From: Lachnospiraceae bacterium
GTDB lineage: Bacteria; Bacillota; Clostridia; Lachnospirales; Lachnospiraceae
Direction: 5' to 3'
Length of the DNA: 64,000 nt
NCBI GenBank assembly: GCA_024403335.1
Contig: JAKSSA010000002.1
Location: forward strand, 1-64,000
Numbering within the stretch: position 1 is the stretch's first letter; the number at the start of each line of letters is the position of its first letter. The position numbers were made by a program, and so were the translations under genes. Positions 57,836-64,000 of this stretch are shown here, in pieces. The notes beneath the pieces are model-generated. The model ran no database searches, was not told where the DNA came from, and saw only the letters and a program-made list of their open reading frames with translations.

Positions 57836-58492
57836 ATGTCAAGTCAAAAAAAGGAACATCATTCAATAGTAGACAATGCATTAGGAACAAATGAAGGAGC
57901 AGGTTTTGAGGAAACTCTCACATCTTATCTTTCAGCTGCAAATGCAGAAATCGGCGATAATATTCACCTCGTATTAATTGATTTAGATCACTTTATGGAA
58001 GTAAACAACAAATTCGGTTTTGATGAAGGTGATCATATTCTTATTGAAACAGGTAAGCACCTTAAGAAGTATGCTGAAGAAAACGGCGGCGAGTTCTTCC
58101 GCATAAGCGGCGATGAGTTCGGTATTATTTTCAAAGGTTCCATGGAAAAAGAAGATGTATTTTTATTAATGGAAGACATGAGAAAAAATTACGACCAGAA
58201 AACTCCCGATGGTGCAAATTGTACTATCTGCATCGGAATATCTACTGCGTTTGAAAACGCCAATCGTTTCCAGGAGCTTTTCAGAATGGCAGAAAGTGCC
58301 ATGTTCCGTTCTAAATACAACGGAAGAAACAAAGTGGCTTTAGCTAAAGAAGAAAAAATGATTCCTAAAACCTCCCACTATACACAGGATCAGCTCAAAA
58401 GACTTACCGAGCTTGCAAAGCGTGAAGGTGTTGGAGAAGCAATCCTTTTAAGAGAAGCTATGGACATGCTTTTAAAAAAATATGATATCTGA
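57836..58492 (+). CDS. GGDEF-like domain fused to a ribbon-helix-helix-like tail
   Basis: A 218-aa protein. Residues 25-170 are a GGDEF-like fold (VLIDLDHFMEVNNKFGFDEG, FFRISGDEFGII, SAMFRSKYNGRNKV). The signature is SGDEF in place of GGDEF and there is no RxxD inhibitory site, so cyclase activity is uncertain. Residues 178-218 (SHYTQDQLKRLTELAKREGV, then LLREAMDMLLKKY) match the ribbon-helix-helix/CopG pattern. There is no signal peptide or membrane span. It may be a nucleotide-responsive DNA-binding protein. It stands divergent to the sensor-GGDEF gene. The start follows AAGGAGG. Confidence 0.75.
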   Translation: MSSQKKEHHSIVDNALGTNEGAGFEETLTSYLSAANAEIGDNIHLVLIDLDHFMEVNNKFGFDEGDHILIETGKHLKKYAEENGGEFFRISGDEFGIIFKGSMEKEDVFLLMEDMRKNYDQKTPDGANCTICIGISTAFENANRFQELFRMAESAMFRSKYNGRNKVALAKEEKMIPKTSHYTQDQLKRLTELAKREGVGEAILLREAMDMLLKKYDI

Positions 58493-58528
58493 TAATACAA
58501 TATCCGTAAGCATTATCTGACAATAAAA

Positions 58529-58558
58529 AAAGGATCCTTATCAGTAAGGTTCCTTTTT
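58529..58558. terminator. Bidirectional terminator
   Basis: AAGGATCCTTA and TAAGGTTCCTT pair with one mismatch; A- and T-runs on both sides make it work in both directions, ending the GGDEF-RHH gene and the HAD gene. Confidence 0.75.
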
Positions 58559-58597
58559 TGTTGTTATTGCAGTACCTGCAATTCCTTTTTCGCAACA

Positions 58598-59296
58598 CTA
58601 ATTCAACTCTTTCACCTTGTCTGCCCAATACTTTTGCGGATGGTTTTCATTTACTAAATGGACATAATGAATATTCGAATTTATCGCACCATTAATATCA
58701 CTGAAACGGCTGTCGCCATGCATAAGTGTTGCATTTCGGTCAAGTTTATGTTTATTTATCAATACGTCAAAAAAAGCTTTTTCCGGTTTCATATACAAAT
58801 GATCACTTGAAATAATCTGGTCTTCGGTTAATTTTTCAAGTTCAAACATTTCTATTTCAGGCCAGGTATATGAACGCTGTGCATTACTTAATATATAAGT
58901 ATGTTTTCCGTTTTTATTTAAAAGCTCAATATACTCTCTCACTCCCGGAAACAGTCTTATATACTCTCGTGAGGCCACTCTGAAAGCATATGAGAGTTCC
59001 TTTAACAGCTCATCATCTAAAATACCGTTTCCATATCTGTCAAAAAGTTCTCTGTAAACATCAATTATATCAATTTCAGGAAATTCACATTTAAGTTCTT
59101 CTTTAAGTTTTTCCCTGTATTTTTTATCAAGCTCAAAAAACTCTCTTCTGAAAACAAAGTATTCCGGATGCTTAATTTTTCTTTTATCAAGCACCCTAAG
59201 CCATTTTTTCCAGGTCTTAGCGCAATGCTCATCTGTACGGACATCCACTAAAGTGCCGTAAAAATCAAATACATAATTTTGTATCACATTATCCAT
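58598..59296 (-). CDS. HAD superfamily hydrolase
   Basis: A 232-aa HAD-type phosphatase. Motif I is DFYGTLVD, motif II is YILSNAQRS, the motif III Lys is in MKPEKAFF, and motif IV is MHGDSRFSDINGA. The cap is of the helical type. The substrate is unknown; similar proteins include phosphoglycolate phosphatase-like enzymes. Start at 59296 with a weak TGAGG site. It lies between the bidirectional terminator and the dipeptidase gene. Confidence 0.8.
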   Translation of the reverse strand: MDNVIQNYVFDFYGTLVDVRTDEHCAKTWKKWLRVLDKRKIKHPEYFVFRREFFELDKKYREKLKEELKCEFPEIDIIDVYRELFDRYGNGILDDELLKELSYAFRVASREYIRLFPGVREYIELLNKNGKHTYILSNAQRSYTWPEIEMFELEKLTEDQIISSDHLYMKPEKAFFDVLINKHKLDRNATLMHGDSRFSDINGAINSNIHYVHLVNENHPQKYWADKVKELN

Positions 59297-59405
59297 ATCT
59301 GCTTAAGCCTCACATATGAAATCATATTCTTCTGATAACTCATGCCTTTCAAACCAGGGTGAATCCGGTAATTAGTTTACGCCATTCAGATAAAATTAAA
59401 ATCTT

Positions 59406-60866
59406 CTAATTATCAGCTCTCGAATAACCGTTTTTCATGTGTGCGCAGGCATTTTTAAGAAGATTGTTCAAAGCCTTTTCTGTTTCATTTTTTGCCATCG
59501 AAGCAAGTTCTTTGTTCGCTTCCTTGATAAGTTCAAAATTACCGCTTTCAATCATCTTTTCATCATATTCCTGAATAATTCTGTGTCCCTGCGCTGCAAC
59601 TGCCTTCTGGTACCTCTCAACTAACTGGATTGCCGAACCATAATGAGGATCAGCAAGTGCTCCTAAAAGTCTTTCTGACCAATAAAGATTCTCGGTTGAA
59701 ACAGAAGCCTTAACATCGCTTAAATATGCCGGGAAGGAGTCTGTATTGGTATATACAGGAAGTGCTGAATTAAAAGCATTTGAGGCAAAACATATCCATT
59801 CAACTGCTGCAATTTCTGAAGGAACATAATCGCGAATCTGCAAAATTGCCATAACATCTGTGCGGCTTATTCCTATTGGACGATACTTGCCCTTTTCAGT
59901 TGCAGTTGATGAATAAGGATTATACTGTGTTCCCTGATAATATGAAGAAAGAATATACTTAACATCTTCAACTGTTATCTTCTTTTCAGGCACAAAGCTC
60001 CATGGAATATTATCACTTTCAGGAGTGAAATCAGCATTTTCTCCATCCCATTTATAAGTTGTAGGATTGAAATATCTTCCCATATACCATGCACGAGGGG
60101 TATTGTAAACATGGTCTGAATCGTCATGACTTCCAAAAGCATCTCTTGGATTAAACTTACCGTTTTCCATCGTCAAATCAAGGTGTCCTCGTTTAATAAG
60201 GTCCTTCAATCCTTCTGAGCACATGTTTTCTTTTTGTTCACCATATGCATCTTCAAAATCAAATCTGTCGAGTCCAAACTGATTGGGCATTACAACATAT
60301 TCGTCATCTTTAACCTTTCTTGCAATAAAGTTATGGCCACCAATTGTTTCAAGCCACCATATTTCATCTTTATCAGAAAATGCAATACCATTGCACTCAT
60401 AAGTGCCATATTCCTTAAGGAGCTTTCCAAGTCTTATAACGCCTTCTCTTGCTGACTTAATATAAGGTAAAACCAGAACTACCAAATCCTCTTCGCCAAT
60501 ACCACCGGGTACCTCCTTGTTTTTACCATCCTTTGGCTTTAAAACCACCAAAGGATCGGCACCAAGTACTCTGGCATTGGTGGTAATGGTTTCAGTTGCG
60601 GTCATTGCTACATTTGCTGCATTAATTCCGCATGCGGCCCATGTTCCCTGAGTCGGTACTACATTAGGACATGCAGTATAGGACATGGGATTTTCAGGTA
60701 AAGTAATCTCCACATGGGAAATCTTGCTTTTATACTTTTTAGGCTGATCTTTTGGCTTGACTACTACCAGCTTTTTAGTATCATATCCGCCATCATCATT
60801 TCTTGCAATAAGTGTCGAACCATCATAACTTGCCTTTTTTCCTACAAGAATTGTTGTACATGCCAT
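59406..60866 (-). CDS. pepD: C69 family dipeptidase (PepD)
   Basis: A 486-aa Ntn-hydrolase of peptidase family C69. The N-terminus MACTTILVGKKASYDGSTLI places the nucleophile Cys3 to become the new N-terminus after processing. Further signatures are IARNDDGG and VMPNQFGLDRFD. It hydrolyses dipeptides in the cytosol. No signal peptide is visible. The start follows GAGAGG. A minisatellite and the EamA gene lie upstream, so its promoter is not clear. Confidence 0.92.
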   Translation of the reverse strand: MACTTILVGKKASYDGSTLIARNDDGGYDTKKLVVVKPKDQPKKYKSKISHVEITLPENPMSYTACPNVVPTQGTWAACGINAANVAMTATETITTNARVLGADPLVVLKPKDGKNKEVPGGIGEEDLVVLVLPYIKSAREGVIRLGKLLKEYGTYECNGIAFSDKDEIWWLETIGGHNFIARKVKDDEYVVMPNQFGLDRFDFEDAYGEQKENMCSEGLKDLIKRGHLDLTMENGKFNPRDAFGSHDDSDHVYNTPRAWYMGRYFNPTTYKWDGENADFTPESDNIPWSFVPEKKITVEDVKYILSSYYQGTQYNPYSSTATEKGKYRPIGISRTDVMAILQIRDYVPSEIAAVEWICFASNAFNSALPVYTNTDSFPAYLSDVKASVSTENLYWSERLLGALADPHYGSAIQLVERYQKAVAAQGHRIIQEYDEKMIESGNFELIKEANKELASMAKNETEKALNNLLKNACAHMKNGYSRADN

Positions 60867-61021
60867 AGTAAAAACCTCTCTTTTTTCTTTATAAAATATT
60901 GCTGCTTTATTTCTTTTATTATTCTATTTTATTTATTATTCTGTTTCACAAATTGTTTCACAATTCATTTTGTTGCTCATTTCATACTTCTTCTCTGTTT
61001 TTCACACTTGTTTTTGTGTTT

Positions 61022-61140
61022 CATTCCATTTCGTATTCCATTTCACTTCGTGTTTCATTCCATTTCGTGCCTCATTCTACTTCGCATTTTATTTCACTTC
61101 GTGTTTTATTTCACTTCGTATTTCATCACATTTCATGTTT
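61022..61140. repeat. 17-bp tandem minisatellite, seven units
   Basis: Seven consecutive 17-base units start at 61022 (61039, 61056, 61073, 61090, 61107, 61124), typified by CATTTCACTTCGTGTTT. The unit length is exact although the bases vary. It reaches into the last codons of the EamA gene (stop 61133-61135). On either side the sequence is T-rich. Reading frames across the array are not genes. Confidence 0.85.
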
Positions 61141-62098
61141 CATTTGCTTTGGATTTCTTCCCTGCTATGGGAAGCTGGGCAAAGATTATAGCAGTGAAAA
61201 TAAGCAAACAGCCGAATAATTCATTTACACTAAGAGTCTGATTGAGAAAAACAAAGCCTGCAAGAACCGAGAAAACCGATTCAAGACTCATAAGCATTGA
61301 AGCTATAGTCGGATTAAAGTTGTTCTGTCCTATAATCTGAAGCGTATATGCTATGCCGCTTGAAAAAACCGCCGCGAAAAGAAGGGAACCCCAAGCGCTT
61401 TTATTGGTCAAAGCAGGCGACCAGTTAATAAAACCCTCAAAGGAATGTCCCCAATCAAACCACACCATTGGAATAATTGTCAATACAGCGGTTGTAAGAA
61501 ACTGAATGCAGGAAAGTCTTACATTGTCAACTTTTGGCGCAAAATAATCAATGCAAAGTATCTGTATTGCAAACATAAATGCACAAGCTATCAAAAGCAA
61601 ATCTGCAGTTTTCAAATTCCAGGATTCAACAGCACAAAGCAAATACATACCGAAAAGTGCTATGGCAACGCCTACCCATACATTCCAACTACACATTTTC
61701 TTAAGAAAAATACTGAGAATTGGAATAATAAGAATATAAATTGCTGTCAAAAAGCCGGCCTTACCTGTTTCAGTGCCCATGTTTATGGCAACCTGCTGTA
61801 AATTACTTGCTATACATAAAGCTGTACCACAAAGAATACCGCCAATCCAAAGAAGTTTCTTTTCTTCTTTTGTTTCAGGCTTCTTTCCCGAAAGCTTTAA
61901 CATATCAAGAACTTTAATAACAATAAGCAAAACCAAAGTTGCAATAAATGAACGAATACAGTTAAAGCTGTAAGGTCCCATTATATCCCCGCCCGTTGAC
62001 TGTGAAACAAAAGCTGTTCCCCAGATAACCGAAGCCGTAATCAGCGCAAGCACATTCCATATGTGACTTGATTTGTTTTTTCTAAACATATCTTTCAT
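61133..62098 (-). CDS. EamA family (DMT) transporter
   Basis: A 321-aa membrane protein with about ten transmembrane segments in two EamA repeats, e.g. NVLALITASVIWGTAFVSQ and LSVNELFGCLLIFTAIIFAQ. DMT family members carry amino acids, sugars or other small metabolites, usually by exchange or export; the substrate is unknown. The start follows AAGGAAC. The minus-strand repeat runs into its last codons, so its exact C-terminus may have been shaped by the array. Confidence 0.88.
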   Translation of the reverse strand: MKDMFRKNKSSHIWNVLALITASVIWGTAFVSQSTGGDIMGPYSFNCIRSFIATLVLLIVIKVLDMLKLSGKKPETKEEKKLLWIGGILCGTALCIASNLQQVAINMGTETGKAGFLTAIYILIIPILSIFLKKMCSWNVWVGVAIALFGMYLLCAVESWNLKTADLLLIACAFMFAIQILCIDYFAPKVDNVRLSCIQFLTTAVLTIIPMVWFDWGHSFEGFINWSPALTNKSAWGSLLFAAVFSSGIAYTLQIIGQNNFNPTIASMLMSLESVFSVLAGFVFLNQTLSVNELFGCLLIFTAIIFAQLPIAGKKSKANET

Positions 62099-62252
62099 AA
62101 CCTGTTCCTTTATCCATTACTTCATTAATCGGTTATTTTACCAAGTAAAGAACAAAAAAGCAATTTATATCGCATTGTCAATAATTATTTGCATTAATAT
62201 ATTGATAAGTAAAAAGATAATTAATATTTCCATGAATAAAAAGAAAAAATAT

Positions 62253-62281
62253 TTGAGTATTTATTCAAATAATGCTAAAAT
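62253..62281 (+). promoter_or_regulatory. Candidate promoter of azlCD
   Basis: TTGAGT (62253-62258) and TAAAAT (62276-62281) are separated by 17 bases; the spacer holds a small inverted repeat ATTTGA/TCAAAT. The interval is very AT-rich, so confidence is limited. Confidence 0.4.
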
Positions 62282-62313
62282 CCTTGTAATTTTCAAACAA
62301 TACAGGATTATTT

Positions 62314-63018
62314 ATGAATAAAGAATTTAAACAGGGAATAAAAGATGGTATCCCCATAGCTTTAGGATATTTCGCAGTAAGCTTTAGTTTAGGAATCATG
62401 GCAATAAAAGGCGGAATTTCCGTTTTTCAAAGTGGGCTCATGAGCTTAACTAATGTTACAAGCGCAGGACAATTTGCAGGAATAAAAATCATTATTGCCG
62501 CAGGCACAATAGTTGAAATGATAATGACTCAGTTTATTATCAATTTAAGATATGCTTTGATGAGTCTTTCCCTTTCGCAAAAATTAGTTGAGGGCACAAC
62601 ACTTTGGCAAAGACTCATAATCGCCTTCGCTAATACTGACGAAATTTTCGCAGTGGCAATGGCTCACACAAAGAATGTCACCTTTCCTTACATGCTTGGT
62701 TTACAGTCACTCCCCGTTTTCGGATGGACTTTAGGCACTGTACTTGGCTGTATAGCTGCTGAATTAATGCCTAAGTCAGTAAGCGTTGCAATGTCAGTAG
62801 CACTTTATGGTATGTTTATCGCAATTGTTTTTCCGGTTGCTAAAAAATCCAAGCCCGTACTTTTTGTAGCTGCAGTTGCAGTATTAATTAGCTGTCTTCT
62901 TTTTTATGTACCGTTTTTAAGCTTTATATCTGATGGTATCGGAATTATTATCTCAACAGTTATAGCAGCTGCATTAGGTGCATTTATCTTCCCTGTTAAG
63001 GAAGGAGGCAAAGAATGA
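62314..63018 (+). CDS. azlC: Branched-chain amino acid permease, AzlC family
   Basis: A 234-aa membrane protein of the AzlC family with about six membrane segments. Conserved pieces include GIPIALGYFAVSFSLGI, AGQFAGI and LRYALMSLSLS. With AzlD it exports branched-chain amino acids or their analogues. The start follows AGGAT. The two genes overlap by 4 bases (ATGA). Confidence 0.92.
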   Translation: MNKEFKQGIKDGIPIALGYFAVSFSLGIMAIKGGISVFQSGLMSLTNVTSAGQFAGIKIIIAAGTIVEMIMTQFIINLRYALMSLSLSQKLVEGTTLWQRLIIAFANTDEIFAVAMAHTKNVTFPYMLGLQSLPVFGWTLGTVLGCIAAELMPKSVSVAMSVALYGMFIAIVFPVAKKSKPVLFVAAVAVLISCLLFYVPFLSFISDGIGIIISTVIAAALGAFIFPVKEGGKE

Positions 63019-63311
63019 TTTATGTTTATATCGCCACCATGGCAATCACTACTTATTTAATAAGAATGCTTCCACTGGTAGTTTTCAAAAATAAAATAGA
63101 GAATCGCTTCATAAAATCCTTTCTCTATTATGTGCCATATGCCTGCTTAATGGCTATGACCTTTCCTGCCATTTTATATGCAACTGACAATATGCTCACC
63201 GCTTTCATCGGAACTATTGTCGCAATTATTCTCTCACTTTTAAACTGTGGTTTGGTTGTTGTTGCCATAGCTGCATGTCTTGCAGTATTTATTGCATCAC
63301 TCATATTATAG
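63015..63311 (+). CDS. azlD: Branched-chain amino acid transport protein, AzlD family
   Basis: A 98-aa small partner of AzlC with about four membrane segments (TYLIRMLPLVVF, FLYYVPYACLMAMTFPAI). The two proteins are both required for export in characterised systems. The start, after GAAGGAGG, overlaps azlC as ATGA. It lies just upstream of the BirA operator. Confidence 0.92.
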   Translation: MIYVYIATMAITTYLIRMLPLVVFKNKIENRFIKSFLYYVPYACLMAMTFPAILYATDNMLTAFIGTIVAIILSLLNCGLVVVAIAACLAVFIASLIL

Positions 63312-63330
63312 GCATTCTTAAAATATAAGT

Positions 63331-63392
63331 AATTGTAAACTTTTCAATTTTTCATGTAATTGTAAACTTTTCATTTTTTCTTGTTTACAATT
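63331..63392 (+). promoter_or_regulatory. BirA-type operator upstream of birA
   Basis: A perfect inverted repeat AATTGTAAAC, 15 bases, GTTTACAATT occupies 63358-63392. A third half-site AATTGTAAAC lies at 63331-63340. This matches the spacing and sequence of BirA boxes in Clostridia. Confidence 0.82.
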
Positions 63393-63412
63393 TAACAAAT
63401 ATGTGTTACATT
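63384..63412 (+). promoter_or_regulatory. birA promoter overlapping the operator
   Basis: TTTACA (63384-63389) and TACATT (63407-63412) are separated by 17 bases. The -35 is inside the right arm of the operator, so BirA binding should block it. Confidence 0.55.
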
Positions 63413-63438
63413 ACTCCTCGGATATATTTCCGAGGAGT
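63413..63438 (+). other. Inverted repeat that buries the birA ribosome binding site
   Basis: ACTCCTCGG and CCGAGGAGT form a perfect 9-bp stem around ATATATTT, followed by TTTTT. It contains the birA ribosome binding site and also looks like an intrinsic terminator for readthrough from azlCD. Confidence 0.7.
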
Positions 63439-63442
63439 TTTT

Positions 63443-64000
63443 ATGCGCATAAAAGAAAACATTTTATTAATTCTGGAAGAAAACAAAGGTAATCCGATTT
63501 CAGGCGAAGAAATTGCCGAAAAAATCGGTTGTACCAGGGCCGGTGTCTGGAAAGCCATCAAGCAGCTTCAAAATGACGGCTATTCCATAGATGCAGTAAG
63601 CAATAAGGGTTACACTCTCAAAGTGTCAGGTGATATTCTCTCTGAATCCTTTATTTCAAAAAAAATAGAGGAGGCAGGCTATAATTTAAAAGTTATCTGT
63701 GAAGAAAAAACAGATTCAACAAATGAATATGCAAAAAGATTATCTTCTGAGTTTCAGAATGATGACCTTCTTATAGTTTCTGCCGAACAAACAGCCGGAA
63801 AAGGACGAAAAGGCAGATCCTTCTATTCTCCTTCTGATACAGGAGTTTATTTTTCGTTGCTTTTACACCCGAACTGTTCTCCTGAAGAGGCAACCAATCT
63901 TACAACTCTTGCCGTAACTGCCGAGGCAGTAGCACTTGAAAAGATAACAGGATATAAAACCGAGATTAAGTGGGTAAATGATATAAGAATTCGCAACAAA
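63443..64000 (+). CDS. birA: Biotin operon repressor / biotin ligase, cut by the window end
   Basis: The first 186 codons of BirA. Residues 1-65 are a winged helix (ENILLILEENKGNPISGEEI, then TRAGVWKAIKQLQNDGY). The ligase core follows, with SAEQTAGKGRKGRSFYSP, the biotin-adenylate loop family motif, and IKWVNDI at the edge. It would biotinylate acetyl-CoA carboxylase-type proteins and repress biotin genes and itself. The start follows CGAGGAG. The frame is open to the window edge and the protein continues beyond it. Confidence 0.93.
   Translation, partial: MRIKENILLILEENKGNPISGEEIAEKIGCTRAGVWKAIKQLQNDGYSIDAVSNKGYTLKVSGDILSESFISKKIEEAGYNLKVICEEKTDSTNEYAKRLSSEFQNDDLLIVSAEQTAGKGRKGRSFYSPSDTGVYFSLLLHPNCSPEEATNLTTLAVTAEAVALEKITGYKTEIKWVNDIRIRNK

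Noticed and set aside
60714..61241. Plus-strand open frames of 70-175 codons rich in Phe, Ser and Ile across the minisatellite
   Set aside because: They are products of the T-rich tandem repeat, overlap pepD and EamA on the other strand and lack ribosome binding sites.

Overview
The window looks like a chromosomal stretch from a low-GC Gram-positive anaerobe, most likely a member of Clostridia/Lachnospiraceae. Supporting signs are A+T-rich DNA, strong AGGAGG-type ribosome binding sites, TTGACA/TATAAT promoters, an L20-type infC leader, an AzlCD-BirA pair, PyrD-PyrK coupling, a GGGtGRT/NifU-like pair, and a plant-polysaccharide/beta-galactoside gene set. The lineage call is inference from gene content; no rRNA gene is present. 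Almost all genes lie on the minus strand. The plus-strand genes are ade, a small GGDEF gene, azlC, azlD and a birA cut off by the right edge.

Layout (minus-strand operons read right to left). 0.1-3.3 kb: ilvN, an Mrp ATPase, a NifU-like scaffold and GGGtGRT, suggesting an Fe-S link. 3.4-4.7 kb: an unknown 447-aa protein. 4.8-9.4 kb: a polyamine uptake operon (regulator-potA-potB-potC-potD) behind a promoter with three operator-like repeats. 9.4-18.8 kb: dCMP deaminase, a FliK-like unknown, a DUF2804 protein, LacZ, a B12/radical-SAM DUF4080 protein interrupted by an in-frame TAG, and a TIGR01212 radical SAM protein. 18.9-24.4 kb: a cell-envelope operon (dapF, S66 carboxypeptidase, LTA-synthase-like sulfatase, and a C39-like protein that has lost its catalytic residues). 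24.6-27.7 kb: pyrD, pyrK, exoA and a SprA-like metalloprotease. 27.8-33.9 kb: cyclophilin, a beta-helix acyl/nucleotidyltransferase-like protein, topB, a degenerate arylsulfotransferase-like protein and a small membrane protein. 34-36 kb: adenine deaminase (plus strand) and tRNA-Met. 36.2-37.5 kb: infC-rpmI-rplT with an attenuator leader and an AUA start codon. 37.7-43.7 kb: a membrane protein with cdd, then pheS-pheT-purE, then tdk. 43.7-49 kb: a heterodimeric ABC exporter, then PAP2 phosphatase and metallophosphoesterase. 49-52.2 kb: TerD and YceG. 52.3-58.5 kb: a carboxylesterase-GH43 fusion, a sugar-sensor-like GGDEF protein and a divergent GGDEF protein with a ribbon-helix-helix-like tail. 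58.6-62.1 kb: HAD hydrolase, C69 dipeptidase, EamA transporter. 62.3-64 kb: azlCD and birA with a BirA-type operator.

The most notable signals are: the amber-split radical SAM protein; two apparent pseudoenzymes (C39-like and arylsulfotransferase-like); an esterase-GH43 fusion; a GGDEF-RHH fusion; the operator arrays in front of the pot regulator and birA; and a recurring pattern of unrelated short tandem repeats, both between genes and as Asn/Asp- or Thr/Pro-rich inserts inside genes. No CRISPR array, prophage or complete insertion sequence was seen.
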